A DNA stretch of 64,000 nt from Cynocephalus volans (taxonomy: Eukaryota > Chordata > Mammalia > Dermoptera > Cynocephalidae). Each line of letters opens with the position of its first letter. The stretch's first letter is position 1. The notes under the pieces were generated by a model. The model made no database searches, was not told where the DNA came from, and was given only the letters and a program-made list of their open reading frames with translations. The DNA lies in contig NC_084466.1 of NCBI RefSeq assembly GCF_027409185.1, forward strand, positions 77,730,501-77,794,500. The letters are read 5' to 3'. Shown here one piece after another: positions 36,226-48,497 of the stretch. Position numbers and translations under genes: made by a program.

Positions 36226-36664
36226 AGAGGGTGGTTGAATTTTAAGCCAATAAAACAAATGGTGAGAAAATGTTAATGATTATCAGCTCCAGGTGGTGGG
36301 TATACAGGCTTGAAGTATTATTCATTTTGCCTTTTTATATATTAAATTTTTTTCTCAAAAATTCCTCCCTATGATATAAAAGAATAAGGAAAAATGGTAA
36401 GGAGTCTAAAATATGAAGGGAGTTGGCTAAGAAGCAGAAAATTAAAAAGCTAAATGAGATGTATATTTAAAAAAGAATCTAAAGTAAATGTTGGAATTTT
36501 AAAATCTGTTAAAGATAGAGATGAGCAGAAAATCAAACAGTAATAAAGAAGATAAATATGAGAATAAATATAACAAAGGCAACAATTACAGACATACTAG
36601 AACATATTTCTGAGCTGAAGACTCAGAAGTGGTAAAAAATCAATTCAAAACCTAGACATATCCT

Positions 36665-36903
36665 GGTAAGGCTGTTGCAGAAGCTGTTAGTTAACTCTCC
36701 TTTCCTCCTCAGCAACTCTGTTTTATTGGGTGTGGCAATGTGCCCAGTTGCCATGTAGAATGTGGATGTGAAGGCTGGAGCTGCAGTGGCGTCGTGTGCC
36801 CACTGGGAGGCCCCTTAAGCATGGAAGCCACTTGGTTAGAGTGTGGTGCTGAAAACACCAATGCGCCAAGGTCAAGTGTTCAAACCCTCATACTGGCCAG
36901 CCA

Positions 36904-36935
<32 letters not shown>

Positions 36936-37120
36936 GCCATGTGCTAGGACGGATGGTAAACTTTCAGGTCCATGTTATCATGGAGTTGTGATACCAGCCC
37001 TGGATTTTACCTCTGGATTTTTTTTCACATGTGAGATATATAAATCTTAATTTTATTTAAGCCACTGTTATGCGGGGTTTCTGTTCAATGTAGTTGAACC
37101 CACTTCTAACCAAAACAAAT
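36665..37120 (+). mobile_element. MLT1-type (MaLR) LTR, split by a SINE
   Basis: ggctggagctgcagtggcgt on one side and atttaagccactgttatgcg, gggtttctgttcaatgtagt on the other are MaLR LTR landmarks. The SINE at 36837-36930 interrupts it. Old solo LTR, no genes. Confidence 0.65.
36837..36930 (+). mobile_element. tRNA-like SINE monomer, 5'-truncated
   Basis: acttggttagagtgtggtgc, ggtcaagtgttcaaaccctc and a 23-A tail; flanked by atggaagcca on both sides. Confidence 0.9.
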
Positions 37121-37456
37121 TTGAACTATAAATGTCTGTGAAAAAAGACCGTAATCCAGTAATTCTCATCCAGCCAACTTGCTAATGTGTTAGGACAACA
37201 GAAGGGCTTTTCTCAGATCCACAAAAACATATGAAATATATAACAATCATGTGCCCTGAGTTTGTATAGACCTGAGGTAAAATTCTGGCAGCACCACATC
37301 CAAGCTGTGTAAACTTACTCTAGTTATTTAAGCTCTAAAATCCCTAGTTTCTTTCTCTATAAACTGGAGAAAATATTGTTTACTTCATAAAATTATTATA
37401 AAGTATAAGTAGAAATAATATATGCCAAGTTCTTTACTCAGTGCTTAGCTCCCCTG

Positions 37457-37481
37457 GAAAGAAAAGAAAAGAAAAGAAAAT
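37457..37481. repeat. (GAAAA)n microsatellite
   Basis: Five tandem gaaaa units. Confidence 0.85.
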
Positions 37482-37839
37482 CTATTGGAATAACCAACTT
37501 TAGCCAACCATGAGAAGAATCAAAAACAACAAGAAGGGGATATACTTTTATTTGATATTTTTCATAACTGCCTCTCCAACAAAATAAGACAAGAAAGGAT
37601 TAAAGGAAAGATTCTTGACTACTGAATATAATCAAGAAAATAAGAAAATATTAGAAAAGAAAATAATGAATAAAAACTTACACATCCAGCTTGGTAGAAC
37701 AAAATAAAAAGTCCAATAACACCTCTAATTATATATATTATTTAGAATGTAATAAAAAGTATTTCAAAACAATGGGGAATTAATGAGTTATTTAGTCAGT
37801 GGTTTTGGGATAACCAGGTAACCATGTGGAAAAAAAAAT

Positions 37840-38640
37840 CAATTAGATACCTAAGCAATTCCATATACCAACATAACATTTTAGATGGATTGAGGAAAAT
37901 GTAATAGAATGCAGACATATTTACATAATCTTGGGGTGAGATAGACTTCTAAATGCACTGTCAAAGGCATAAATTCAAAAATAAAGGATGAATATATGTG
38001 ATGACAAAATTTTTTAAAATGTAGACTTTTATGTTAGAGATTATTATAAACAAAATTAAAAAGCAATTTCTGTACTCAATAAGAAATTGACATTCAATAA
38101 GAGAGATAAACCTCCCAATAAGGAGGCAATTAACAATCAGACAAAGGACATGCAATTCACAAAACGCAATTCACAAAATATCTAAATGGCCAAGACACAG
38201 GAGAAAAATATTTAATCTTGCCGGTAATCAAAGAAGTTGGTGACAAACTAAATGCACAACCATAGAGCATTGGCTAAGAAAATTATGGTACATCCATATG
38301 AATAAGTATAAGCATGCCATATCATTAAAAATAATGTCATAGAAAAATATTTTATGAAGTGGTAAATAATTTGCTATGAAAGAAGTTTGGTAAAACTTGG
38401 TATGCTCTACATTATTTTCCTGTTTCTATGTAACAAAACAAGAGACAAAATAAAAATAAATTATATATATATCTCAACCCTGGAAAGAAGACTAAAATGT
38501 TTATAACAATAATTTTTAGATGGGGGAATATAAGAACCCTCCTTTTTTGCACTTTTGTTTCCATATTTTCTGTAGTGAATATGAATTTCTTTGCTAATTA
38601 AAAGGAAAAAATATTTTTAAGGTTTGTGTCAACAACAGTA
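37840..38640 (+). repeat. Old L1 3' region
   Basis: attggctaagaaaattatgg, tacatccatatgaataagta, tttccatattttctgtagtg: old L1ME-like 3' region. Boundaries approximate. Confidence 0.55.
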
Positions 38641-38711
38641 CAGGAGCCAACTGGAGCGGGTACCTACTGGTCAAATTTGGGACAATTTGAGCATCATAAA
38701 GAATAATGATG

Positions 38712-38790
38712 GTTAGAGCACAGCCTTATGTCACCAAGATCCTGGGTTCAGATCTCTGTACCAGCAAGCCACCCCCCCCCGAAAAGAAAA
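38712..38790 (+). mobile_element. tRNA-like SINE monomer, 5'-truncated
   Basis: ggttagagcacagccttatg, accaagatcctgggttcaga, then a C/A-rich tail. Flanks gaataatgatgg and gaataacgatgg. Confidence 0.88.
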
Positions 38791-38899
38791 GAATAACGAT
38801 GGTAAAGATTATGAAAAGGGGAGGGTGAAAGAAAGCTCTTCTTTACAAGTTTCACCTACTAGAAGAACTTACAGAATGAGAAAATCAAACTTCTGTGAT

Positions 38900-40030
38900 T
38901 CCCAGTGTAATAATTGATTCAGGCAGTGATCAGAGAATAGATGTAAAGGTCGTTGAGGAAAATTTGGTTGGAGAACAGGATCAGGATGGCGGTCTCACAG
39001 TTCCACCCCAACACGTTACTGGATAGAATGGAGAGGTCTAGCTGACACAACCTGACAGCCAGCTGGTCAAACTTTGCATGACACAAACTGTCTCCACGTG
39101 CAATCAGAAGTACACAAATATCACCTCTGCACTTTGCTTCCGAAAATGTTTAACCTGGATCTAATCACGAGGAAATAACTAGACAAACTCAGAATGTGGG
39201 GCATTCTCAAGCCAACTAGAGAAACCAAAAGGGCATGAGGATAGTTCTAGATGAAAAGACTGGCCAGGCACCAAAAAACAAAACAAAAACAACAAAAACA
39301 AAAACAAAAAAGGCACTAATGAGACGTAATAACCAAATGTGGTACTTGAAATCTATTTTTGGGAAATATTTTTGGGAACCATCGGGGAAATTTTAAATAT
39401 TTAAATTTTAAAATCTAACATTAGCCATTATGAATTAATGTTGATTTTTTAGATGTGATAATCGTATTGTGGTTGTGTAGGAGGATGTACTTATTCTTAG
39501 GAGATACTTGACAAAATTTAAGAATGAAGTGTCATGGTCTGCCACTTATTTTCATGTGATTCATCAAAAATGTGTATGTAAGAGACAAAGTAAATGAGGC
39601 AAAATGTTGACATCTGGTGACTGTAGATGAAGGGTAAGCAGCGTTCATGATTCTGTTTTTCAACTCATTTCTATGGGTGTGAATATTTTCTGACTAAATG
39701 GTTGTGGGGAAAAAAAGTTCAGGCTGGTGGAAATAAAAAGGATAAAGAAAACTATAGAATAAACAAAGCTACAGGGACATGACAACCAAATACAGTGTGT
39801 GGATCTTGTCTGGCCCCTGATTCAAACCAACCAACTGTAGGAAAACGTTTAGGAGATAACCAGGGAAATCTGAACACTGACGGGACATTCGATGAAATTA
39901 AACCTGAAGTAGACGAGACATGATTGGCCGTATGATGATAATTGTGGAAGCTTGGTCACGGGCACATGACGATTGATTACATTACCCTATCTACTTTTGC
40001 ATGTTTGAAAATTTCCATAATAAAAGGTTG
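38900..40030 (+). repeat. Old L1/HAL1-like 3' region, partly duplicated
   Basis: ttagatgtgataatcgtatt, ttattcttaggagatacttg, then a second related block (acagggacatgacaaccaaa) near 39770. Two SINE scraps lie at 39258-39311 and 40028-40083. Confidence 0.5.
39258..39311 (+). mobile_element. SINE 3' fragment
   Basis: gactggccaggcacc then a long (AAAAC)-rich tail. Confidence 0.5.
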
Positions 40031-40083
40031 GTTCGGAAACCCTTACTGGCCAGCTGCCAAAACCAAAAAAAAAAAAAAAAAAG
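40028..40083 (+). mobile_element. SINE 3' fragment
   Basis: ggttcggaaacccttactgg, ccagctgcc then A-run. Confidence 0.7.
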
Positions 40084-41429
40084 TTGGGAGTCACATTAAA
40101 ATTACGTAGCAATGTTAGACTTTCTCAGTGAGTGAGTGACTGAGTGAATAGATATCTAAATATATCCCGATGGTTGTCTATTATTAAATAAAGAATTATA
40201 CAGAATAAGCTGTGAAATCAAGATTAGTGCCTGAGTTTCTCTCGTAGTTGTGATTTTTAAGTTGTGATTCACTTTTTAAGTGAATTTGGGGGGGACGTGG
40301 GGGAGGTGAAGGTTATGTGGAAGTAATTGTCTTTCTATTTTTTCCCTTTCTTTTATTTCCATTCTCTCAATTTCCCTAATGCATGAGGCTCCTGACCACC
40401 ATAAAGAAAGATAGAGCTGGGGCATTATCCTCACCACTTCTGAAGCTGATGGAATGGTATTTATTGCTTCCACTTAAGTTTGAGAATCTGAAGATTGTCT
40501 GTTTAATCAGTTCTTTATTTAGCGAGTAGAGATTTTATTGTCCTGCTTACTCAAGATTCTACTATGCTGCCAGTGCTAATTTAACATTTAGGGGAAAATA
40601 AAATAAGTTTTTGAAGAAATGATCATTTAGAAAGTTGATACAGACCAAAAAAAAAAAAAAATCCATTAGAGCCAGAAAGGCAAAAACCACTGATATTTCT
40701 GTCTGCCTGTATGTTGGGAGGATTATGAGGCTTGTAGTCAGGATGTCTTAGGAAACTATGAGAAGGTGGTCTCTCCCCATAGTGGTCCCGAACAATATGA
40801 GGTAAAATTTTGCAATCAAAAAGGGCAGTAGTTTTATGTTTTGTTTTTTTTGTTTTCTAGAAAGGAACAGGATTCAAATTAGGGAGTATTAACTTCCACT
40901 TGATAGTATAAACCATAAAGAGGAAAACAAGAGTAGATAAGGATATGTATATGAAAAGAAAAATTCAACTCTGAAAATGTTTTAAAAACAACAACAAAAA
41001 ACCCTATGAGTGGCAGAGTTAATAGGAAAACAAAACCAGATTTAGAAGGGTTATCAAATCCGGGACCAAAAATCTTGGAATTAGTTTCCATAGTTGCTTG
41101 ATTTGGTACACACAAGATAAGAGAAATAAATTATGCACTGTTATTTAACCTCTGAACATAGCTTTCATTTGTTTACACTAAATAATATTGATGAAAATAA
41201 TTTAAAAACTGTACAGTGTTCACAAATATAAAGTATATATACTTGAAAATGCATCTAGTGCTACCCTTACGTTTTTTTTCTAAGGTGTCTTTATAATAAT
41301 TGTTAGCATTGGAGGTTAAGGTTTGGACTTATGATTTGTACTTTTCAGTTTGAGTATCTTTAAGGTCAAATAATAGACATTCATATGGAAACTAGGAACA
41401 TTTATTTCATCAGGTCCTCTTTATACACG
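40084..41429. other. Intronic sequence with nothing recognised
   Basis: An A-run at 40648-40662; no gene or clear repeat family. Confidence 0.5.
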
Positions 41430-41850
41430 TCCCTTCTTTCATGTCACTTTCTATGTCTGTGGTAAATTTAAAGTGGCCACATTTTTTTGCCCCCCCTTCC
41501 TTCAAGAAGTTGAAGCTATTTTCCCACCCCTTCAGTGTGGGCCAGCAAGGTGACTTGCTTTGACCAGCAGGATGTGGTGGAAGCCCACGGGTGTCCCCCA
41601 CTGCCCTCTTGAATACTGCGGCTGTGAAGCGGCCTGGCTTAGCCTCCTTGAGGACAGGAGCCCGTGTGGACAGGCAGCACTACCAGCATGTGAATGAGGC
41701 CAGGGTGGGCCATTCTGACCCCACTTCACGTTGTCAGGTAGCTCCTGTAGCTCCTGTGGGACCCCAGGAGAGATCAGCAGAACTGTCCGGCTGAGCTTAG
41801 CCCAAACTGCTGACCCACAAAATGAGTTAATTCCTTCTTCCATGCAACAG
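41430..41850 (+). mobile_element. MLT1-type (MaLR) LTR
   Basis: ggtgacttgctttgaccagc, aggatgtggtggaag, gagcttagcccaaactgctg, acccacaaaatgag: landmarks of MLT1 LTRs. Old solo LTR. Confidence 0.7.
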
Positions 41851-42289
41851 ACTTCCCAACATCTGAGGGTGACTGTCACGAATCACTTTTGTCCTCTGTT
41901 CTCACCTTAGACATCCCACATTTCTTTGATGATCTTTGCTCCTCTGACCTGATTTCCATGGTTTCTAGGCCTTATGTTTACCTGGTCACTCTTCTCTGGA
42001 CATATTCCATCTTGCCAAATTTCTCTTTAAATTGTGTGGCTCTCTGAATTGCAGCGTGTTTCAGATGTGATTTGCCACGTTTAACCCTTAGTGTTTGTTC
42101 TTGTTTTCCCTACAGTCCCTCGCTCATAACAAGCCCTAAAGCACTGGCTTCCTCCTTCTCTTTCCTCCCATACTCTTGACCCTCCCCCGAGAGGCAGTGG
42201 TTTTCTCATCCCTTACGGTCCATGTCAGATGTTGTGGCCTTTACAATGCTTCCCTGGCAGAGCGCGTTGCTGACGCTAGGTTCTCTCAG

Positions 42290-42450
42290 GCTCTGCTGGT
42301 ACCGCTTTGTCCGCTCTGTGTGACACCAGCTGTGAGGAGTCTGGCTCCTTGGCTGGGCTCTGAATTCCTTGAAAGCAGCTACTTTATTTTTGTACCTTAA
42401 CACTTCGCATAACACTTGACACATATTAAGTGCTCAATAAATGTGTAATG
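42290..42450 (+). repeat. L2 3' end
   Basis: ctctgaattccttgaaagca, aacacttgacacatattaag, tgctcaataaatgtg. Confidence 0.8.
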
Positions 42451-42635
42451 GGTTGGATAATTAATATTCTTTGAATACTAAAATATACTATCTTCTGGCC
42501 CACATTTTCCCACAAGGCTATCAAGAGAAGCTGTCATATTCCTGTTTAAATCAAGATATTCTGTCCATTGAATTTCCCTGTTTACCACCATAGTTCATTA
42601 AAAGAGAAAATGTGTTTGGTTTGGAATTACTTTTT

Positions 42636-42814
42636 TTTTTTTTTTAATAAATACATTTTATTTATTTATTTATTTTTTATTTTTGTCGTTTTTTCGTGAC
42701 CGGCACTCAGCTAGTGAGTGCACCAGTCATTCTTATATAGGATCCGAACCCGCAGCGGGAGCGTTGCCGCGCTCCCAGCGCAGCACTCTACCAAGTGTGC
42801 CACGGGCTCGGCCC
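42636..42814 (-). mobile_element. tRNA-like SINE dimer, GC-rich subtype
   Basis: gcgttgccgcgctcccagcg, cacgggctcggccc, with a long T-rich tail. Duplication tggaattacttttt at 42622-42635 and 42815-42828, perfect. Confidence 0.94.
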
Positions 42815-43134
42815 TGGAATTACTTTTTCAGCTATCTGCACTGCCTTCTCTCCCTCTCTCTCTCTTTTTTCCTTTTTAAATGCTATCAAGCCTTCTGAAG
42901 AATTTTGACAGAGATGTTTATTTGTACACCATTTCTGGAATGTATATGTACTCATTTTTGAAGATTGAGGCATTTGCTTTATTTTTGTCTTTCATGTCTT
43001 TCTTACTCACTGCAATACTTCAAAGATTACTTTACATAACACTTCAATGTATTTTATTACTATGGCCCATTAACAGTTTGGGCTGGAAAATTTGGTTTTA
43101 TTGTTGTTATTATTATTTTAAAAATAACAGTACT

Positions 43135-43335
43135 TTATATTTGTACAGTGCCTTACTGGTTACAAAATGTTTTCCCACACCTTACCTCATTTGAGTCTTA
43201 CTAGAAGCTCTGTTTAATAGGTAGGGATTATTATCTGTGTTTTACGACTAAGGAAACAGAAACTTGGGGAGATAAGGTCACATGCCTGGATAGTGAAAGA
43301 GTCAAGAATGGAATCTAAGTCTGTCAGAGCCACTT
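43135..43335 (-). repeat. MIR-like fragment, antisense
   Basis: ttttacgactaaggaaacag, aaacttggggagataaggtc, acatgcctggatagtgaaag follow a reversed MIR. Confidence 0.7.
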
Positions 43336-43599
43336 AGGTGCTCACTCATCTGTGGCTCTAGTGCCTTACGTTTATCCTTTCTTTCCGGATTATTCTTCTC
43401 AATGTAGAACAATAGCAACAAAGGAGTTGGATAGCTCTGTTTTCTCTTTGCATTTCCTGCCCTGGTCATTCGCTAACCTTTTTTTCCTTCAGCGTTTAAA
43501 TAGCATCTTATCCCATGTAGCCATATTTTCTATTTGCTGGTTGACTTTGAAGTTAGAATTACACTGGGGGCGCTGCAGGGAGAAAGGAAAGAAGCGTAC

Positions 43600-43725
43600 A
43601 CTGTTAGGCGCCGTACTCGGTGTTTCCCCATGTTTGTAGATCACCATCATCACCTAGCCAGATAGGTGACACTCTCCTCAATTTTTACAGACAAGGAAAG
43701 GAGGCACAGAGACTTCTCCAGTTAC
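43600..43725 (-). repeat. MIR-like fragment, antisense
   Basis: acagacaaggaaaggaggca, cagagacttctcc; short and diverged. Confidence 0.5.
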
Positions 43726-44571
43726 TATCTACCATAATATCCACCTTCTGCCCAAAAATGGTCCAAGTAAGGATTTCAAGTGGAAACATCTCTTTGAAGT
43801 TATTTTGTACAGAGCTTAATATGCTTGTTTTGTTGCTTTAAAGGGGGTGCTCATGATGGTTTTTCTTTTCTGTTATGTTTTCATGTTTAGGCACAGAGTC
43901 TAGAGGTTTAGGAAGGCATGGGGAATGTTGGGTCTAACTCTTTCCTTCTCCTGTTGTGCTTTTTTTCCATCTGGTTTAGGTCATTATTAAAATGTAAAAA
44001 TGTTACTTAATAGGATAGCGCACACACATCACCTTTACCCACATTTCATGCCTCAGCAACAACTAGTTTCCCAGATGCGTCTTTATAGAAAACAGAGCTC
44101 CAAGGACATGGCATCCAGGATAGGTAAGAGTTTCAGGGCCGAGGGCTGCAGCACTGGCGTGGCTCCCGTGGGCAGATCTCAGGTGGGCCATGCTGCCGCG
44201 GAGAGGAGGGGTGATGGGGCCTGGTGCTCAGCAGGAGAGACAGGTGCCTGTCAGCTGTCACTCTCAGCTTAGCCTCAGAGTATCATCTTGAGTCAGTCCT
44301 GGTTGCTGCAGAAGTCAGTGGTGGTGACCAGCACCTCTTAGTTCCAAGGGTTGGCAACACACACAGCGGCCTCTCAGCCTCTCCTGCCACCTGTTAGGAA
44401 GTGATGCCATCTAGAGATAATAACAATCTCTCTTTTTAAATTGAAGTTCAACAACTCAAAACCTGGTGGTCTCAGAATTATAAACTGCTAAATGTTAGTG
44501 ATGGAAGGAAATCATTTCTACTGTGACCATGCATATAATAAAAAACTCTCTTTCATTTCTCCACTTTCCAG

Positions 44572-44699
44572 ACAATTGCAACATGACTTTCCCAGGGCCC
44601 TGATTTTCAGCACGGATGATTTTTTCTTCAGGGAAGATGGTGCCTATGAGTTCAATCCTGACTTCCTGGAGGAAGCTCATGAATGGAACCAGAAAAGAG
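44572..44699 (+). CDS. N4BP2L1: N4BP2L1 coding exon 2
   Basis: Acceptor ccactttccag (AG 44570-44571), donor agaaaagag|gtgaca. Its first A completes Arg56; it encodes [19 protein letters not shown]... to HEWNQKR (residues 57-98) and ends with the first base of Ala99. The acidic STDD motif is where related kinases have substrate- or metal-binding residues. Confidence 0.94.
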
Positions 44700-45012
44700 G
44701 TGACAAATTCCTTTCCAAACTCCCGGGAAACCCTATTCTGCATATAGATAGTAGCTGCTGCAGAATGTATAAATTTTATGGAAGAAGCTTAATCAAAAAT
44801 TCTGCCATTTTTTCCCCTCAAAAAAGAATGCCAGAGTGTAACCTCCTTAGATTCCAGGAAAAAGAAAATTGTTGATAATGGGTTCTGAAATAGGTGGCAT
44901 TAAAGTTGTGTAATGAGGACATCCTGTAATAAAGATGACAAAATATGGATTACGCTCGCCCTTTTCTCTGATTGTTACATGTTGTTCACTGTTATATAAC
45001 ATTGTGTTGCAG

Positions 45013-45101
45013 CCAGAAAAGCAATGAGGAATGGCATATCCCCCATTATTATTGATAATACCAACCTCCACGCCTGGGAAATGAAGCCCTATGCAGTCAT
45101 G
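45013..45101 (+). CDS. N4BP2L1: N4BP2L1 coding exon 3
   Basis: Acceptor tgttgcag (AG 45011-45012), donor gtcatg|gtagga. It encodes residues 99-128, A-RKAMRNG and [19 protein letters not shown], with the DNTN motif of the family. 89 nt; phase agrees on both sides. Confidence 0.94.
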
Positions 45102-47042
45102 GTAGGAAGAAGTATCATTCTGAATTTTCAGTTATGGACATTTTGTGAGAAAGTTGAAACATTTGTTCTTTCCTTTTTTCCTGATCTTCCATAATTTTAT
45201 ATTTACTAACAGTAGTTCTCCCAGGGAGCAGGTAAAGAGGTTTTATTTTAGGTTTTTCTGCTGTTCAGTGCCTGAAATTTGCTGAGATGCTGATCTCACC
45301 ATGAGGTACAATTTGTAAATAGTCTTTGGTAAATGGTTGTTGGTCTGAATTCTTGATAGCTTTTCCATCTTGGTTATTTTCCCAAGGGGAGGCCTACAGA
45401 GGAACACCCACTGAAACTTGTAGAGAAATATTGGACTAAATGACGCTACTAGCGGAATTACAGGTTATAACAGGACAGTTCTGCCTTTGGCAAGCCGGGC
45501 AGTTCAGCACTGTGTACTGTTGCTGCCTGGGACTTCCAGGAACAACAGAATTTTTTAGTTGAAAAACAGATTTAGGATTAAAACTGTAACTTTATGAAGA
45601 CAAATATGCATATATACATACACACACCTATATATGTATATATGTATTTATATACAAATATAAATACACATATAACTCAGCTCTCCATGGTCACAATGAA
45701 TAGAAAAGGACAGTAAGTTGAATGTAACAATGTGCACATTATTCTTTAATTTTGAAGTACATTTGATCTTTTTCAGATGTACTTCATCTCTTATGATAAT
45801 AAAGTAAGTTTATAAATAAGGAGGAGGAAAGATTGGGTATAGAAAGGAGAAAAGATCCAGAAACATACAGGGTGGGGCAGGAAGCAGACAGCTGAGTCCC
45901 TACTTGGTAAATTGTGGAGTAAATACCTCCCAAACTGGGCTCATGGCAATCTATTTTTAGGCTTCTTTTGAAATTTTGGGCAAAATAGCATAACCACAGG
46001 TGTGCTTTTCTCTAATGATACTTTCATCAGTTCTACTTCGGCTCCGGTTGTGGGACTTTGGCGAGTGGAAGAAAGAATGAGCATTAACTTGTGGTTACTT
46101 CACTTCATGATGGACCGTCCACTTGGGCGAGAAATGAACAGGGACATGAAGAGTCGCATTAATTAAGGCACAACTTAAAACCAAGAGTTAGGGATTATCT
46201 GAGAGTGGCTTAAGGGAAGTCATTTTACTTTTTATTTTCTGGATACGTACAATGTTTTTTCAGCCATCCACAGCTATTAATTAGACTCAGAAATTAGACG
46301 TTTTCCAGATATGATATTTGAATCCTTCCCTAATTAGAAGTGTCTATCTAAAGAATGAAGAGATCTTTCTACTTAGCTCTTTTCATTCTGTATTTTATAA
46401 CACAATAAACAATAGTAATAATAGAAAGTTCAGTTTGAGATAAAGTAGTAATTCACGAATGAAAAGAATATTTGGATGTTTGTATGAAATAGTAATAGTT
46501 TTCTAAACTCAAGGAAATGGGACACTGTGCATTGAGCCAAACTGTATTACATAGCAAGGAAATCTACTTTTGAAGGGAAGGTTATGTAAAGTATGTGGAA
46601 ATCACTTTTATTTCATTAGCTATGTTCCTTTATTTTTTAAAGCAAGGCATGAGGAACAGGACAAGGCATCTGACAACTAAATCTGTAATAATCACATAAG
46701 CAGCTCCGAGAAGCCACTGAGTTCACTGTCATATCTGTGTTGAGGACGTCTTAAACTTAGTTCAGTCATCTGTTTTTAAAGATGTCCAAAACAAAAACCT
46801 TTACAATTTTCCTACATACTATAGATAAAATTGACCAAAATTTATCACTGGGTACCATAATATGATCTGAGAGTGGCTAAGTGTGAGAAGGAACCAACTG
46901 CATTTATTAAGATAAATTAAGGCACTGGATTACTGGTAAAGCAATTTTAGAAAAGATTTGTAGTAAATGTTAAATGGCAGCATAAACATTCCCAAACATA
47001 CATACTATGTCTTCAATGTTTTATGTACTTTTGAAAAATCAG
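45102..47042 (+). other. N4BP2L1 intron 3
   Basis: 1.9 kb, with an AT/TA-rich stretch at 45601-45673 and otherwise nothing recognised. Confidence 0.7.
45601..45673. repeat. TA/CA-rich low-complexity stretch
   Basis: tatatgtatatatgtattta and neighbours; partly self-complementary. Confidence 0.7.
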
Positions 47043-47119
47043 GCACTTGAAAATAACTATGAAGTTATATTCCGAGAACCTGACACTCGCTGGAAATTCA
47101 ACGTTCAAGAGTTAGCAAG
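47043..47119 (+). CDS. N4BP2L1: N4BP2L1 coding exon 4
   Basis: Acceptor aaaaatcag (AG 47041-47042), donor gcaag|gtactt. It encodes residues 129-153, [19 protein letters not shown]... to ELA, and two bases of Arg154. The REPDTRWKF segment matches the conserved E-P-x-T-x-W-K-F pattern of N4BP2-family domains. Confidence 0.94.
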
Positions 47120-48238
47120 GTACTTCTTTGTTTTTCTAGTTCCTCATTATGTATCCTGCTATTTTCAGGTATTTCAGACCGAACAAAAGAATCTTTTCAG
47201 GCTGGAAATGGACATGGTAGTTTTCAGGCCAGAAATGGTAATTCTTAGAAATTGATAACTTTGGAATTATTAATGTGAAGACTTTAGTTTTGGGTCAGTT
47301 TTCTAATATAATGCTAAATGCTAAATCTTGGCTTGAACTTGATCCTTTGAAAGGATGCATTTAACATTCTGCTAAAATGCTTCTTTATTAATGAACATTT
47401 AAAAGCACTTTTGTCTGCTTGGGATTGCACATGTCAATGTTGTTTTTGCGTTTAGGCTAAATAAATACCTTTAGCTGTTCAACACTCTGTGGTTTATTTA
47501 TGGTTTAGATATTGCTTCTAATTTATAAAGCAGTAAATGTCCAAGTAATGCTAACTTGTTGATTGAATGCATGGGTTCTGATATTCACTGTTTTATGTGA
47601 TAATGTCAATGACTTAAAGTAACCAGTGAGATCAGAATTTACTTTCTATGAGTAAGGCCAGTTCATCGTATGGTTATATAAGCAGATAGTGTTTCCAACG
47701 TGGGTCTGTAGGCCACTCCCACCAGAATCGCGTGAGATAGTTGTTAAAATCCTAGTTCATGGACTCCATTCAGTAGTAGGAATCTCTGGTAATTACATTT
47801 CTAACTATATCCCCAGTTAATTCTTGTGCCCACTAAAATTTAAGATTGTTTTAATAAGCATCTCTTAGAAGTATCAAGGACTAGTTGATGTAAATTGATA
47901 ATAGATATGTGCATGATGTAAATTGATAATAGATATGATTTAAAAAAAACCTCATGGTGTTCTTTTATGTCTTGAAGTACATAGTTGAGATTGCCAGAAA
48001 CAAAGCACTCCTGAAACATCAGCTCCCTCCTAGCTCCTGGGTAGCTTGGGGGTATGCAGGCAGCATGAAAAATAGTTGAGCCTGAAAGATAACTATGTAG
48101 CAAGACATTATGCTTTTGCCAGAGTTAAGTACTGAGACTAGGGCATGCAATATCTATGCAATAATACAGGACTTGTAAAATACAAGTAACTAATTTTAAT
48201 ATCCTGCCTTTACTAAATGTTTGCATTTTTCCATGTAG
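47120..48238 (+). other. N4BP2L1 intron 4
   Basis: 1.1 kb. Holds a MER5-like fragment (47692-47815) and a 26-bp near tandem duplication at about 47886-47937 (gatgtaaattgataatagat). Confidence 0.7.
47692..47815 (+). repeat. MER5-like (hAT-Charlie) fragment
   Basis: ccaacgtgggtctgtaggcc, ccagaatcgcgtgagatagt, tgttaaaatcctagttcatg match the start of a MER5-type element. Confidence 0.6.
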
Positions 48239-48497
48239 AAGAAACATCCATGGAGTCCCAAGAGAAAAAATACACCGAATGAAAGAACGGTATGAACATG
48301 GTGTTACCTTTCATAGTGTGCTTCATGCAGAAAAACCAAGCAGAATGAACAGAAACCAGGACAGGAATAATGCATTGCCTTCCAATGGTGCAGGACACTG
48401 GAATACCTACACAGAGGTTCCAAACCGGAGGGCTCATGGCAGCTTCACAAATGAGGGATCCTTTAACAGAAGGGGTGGCTGTCACCATGGATATTAG
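48239..48497 (+). CDS. N4BP2L1: N4BP2L1 coding exon 5 and stop
   Basis: Acceptor tccatgtag (AG 48237-48238); stop TAG 48495-48497. It encodes residues 154-239: [20 protein letters not shown], then an Asn/Arg-rich tail ending RRGGCHHGY. No premature stop or frameshift. Confidence 0.94.

Larger units (their letters stand above)
25788..44571 (+). other. N4BP2L1 intron 1 (18.8 kb)
   Basis: Long first intron, with the CpG island at its 5' end and then SINEs, several MIRs, L2 and L1M remnants, an MLT1-like LTR pair and a tandem duplication listed separately. Stretches with nothing recognisable include 31250-33100, 34100-35260, 37120-37840 and 43340-44570. No convincing extra coding exon was seen. 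Confidence 0.7.
25621..48497 (+). other. N4BP2L1: N4BP2L1 gene, complete coding span (5 exons, 239 aa)
   Basis: Complete NEDD4-binding protein 2-like 1. Spliced CDS is 167+128+89+77+259 = 720 nt, i.e. 239 residues plus stop (human about 243). All junctions are GT-AG and phase-consistent, with no disabling change. The protein is a P-loop kinase-like fold (AAA_33 / polynucleotide-kinase-like): Walker A GLPGSGKT at residues 45-52, STDDFFF at 69-75 and IIIDNTN at 110-116, the DNTN element being typical of this family. The C-terminal 85 residues are basic and Asn/Arg-rich ([20 protein letters not shown] ... RRGGCHHGY). Substrate and cellular role are not established; N4BP2 itself binds NEDD4 and has polynucleotide kinase activity. 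It sits between its paralogue N4BP2L2 (same strand, upstream) and BRCA2 (convergent, downstream), as in human. Confidence 0.95.

Noticed and set aside
44492-44875. 127-codon open frame covering N4BP2L1 exon 2
   Set aside because: It is exon 2 read through both splice sites into introns; the spliced 128-nt exon fits the protein family exactly.
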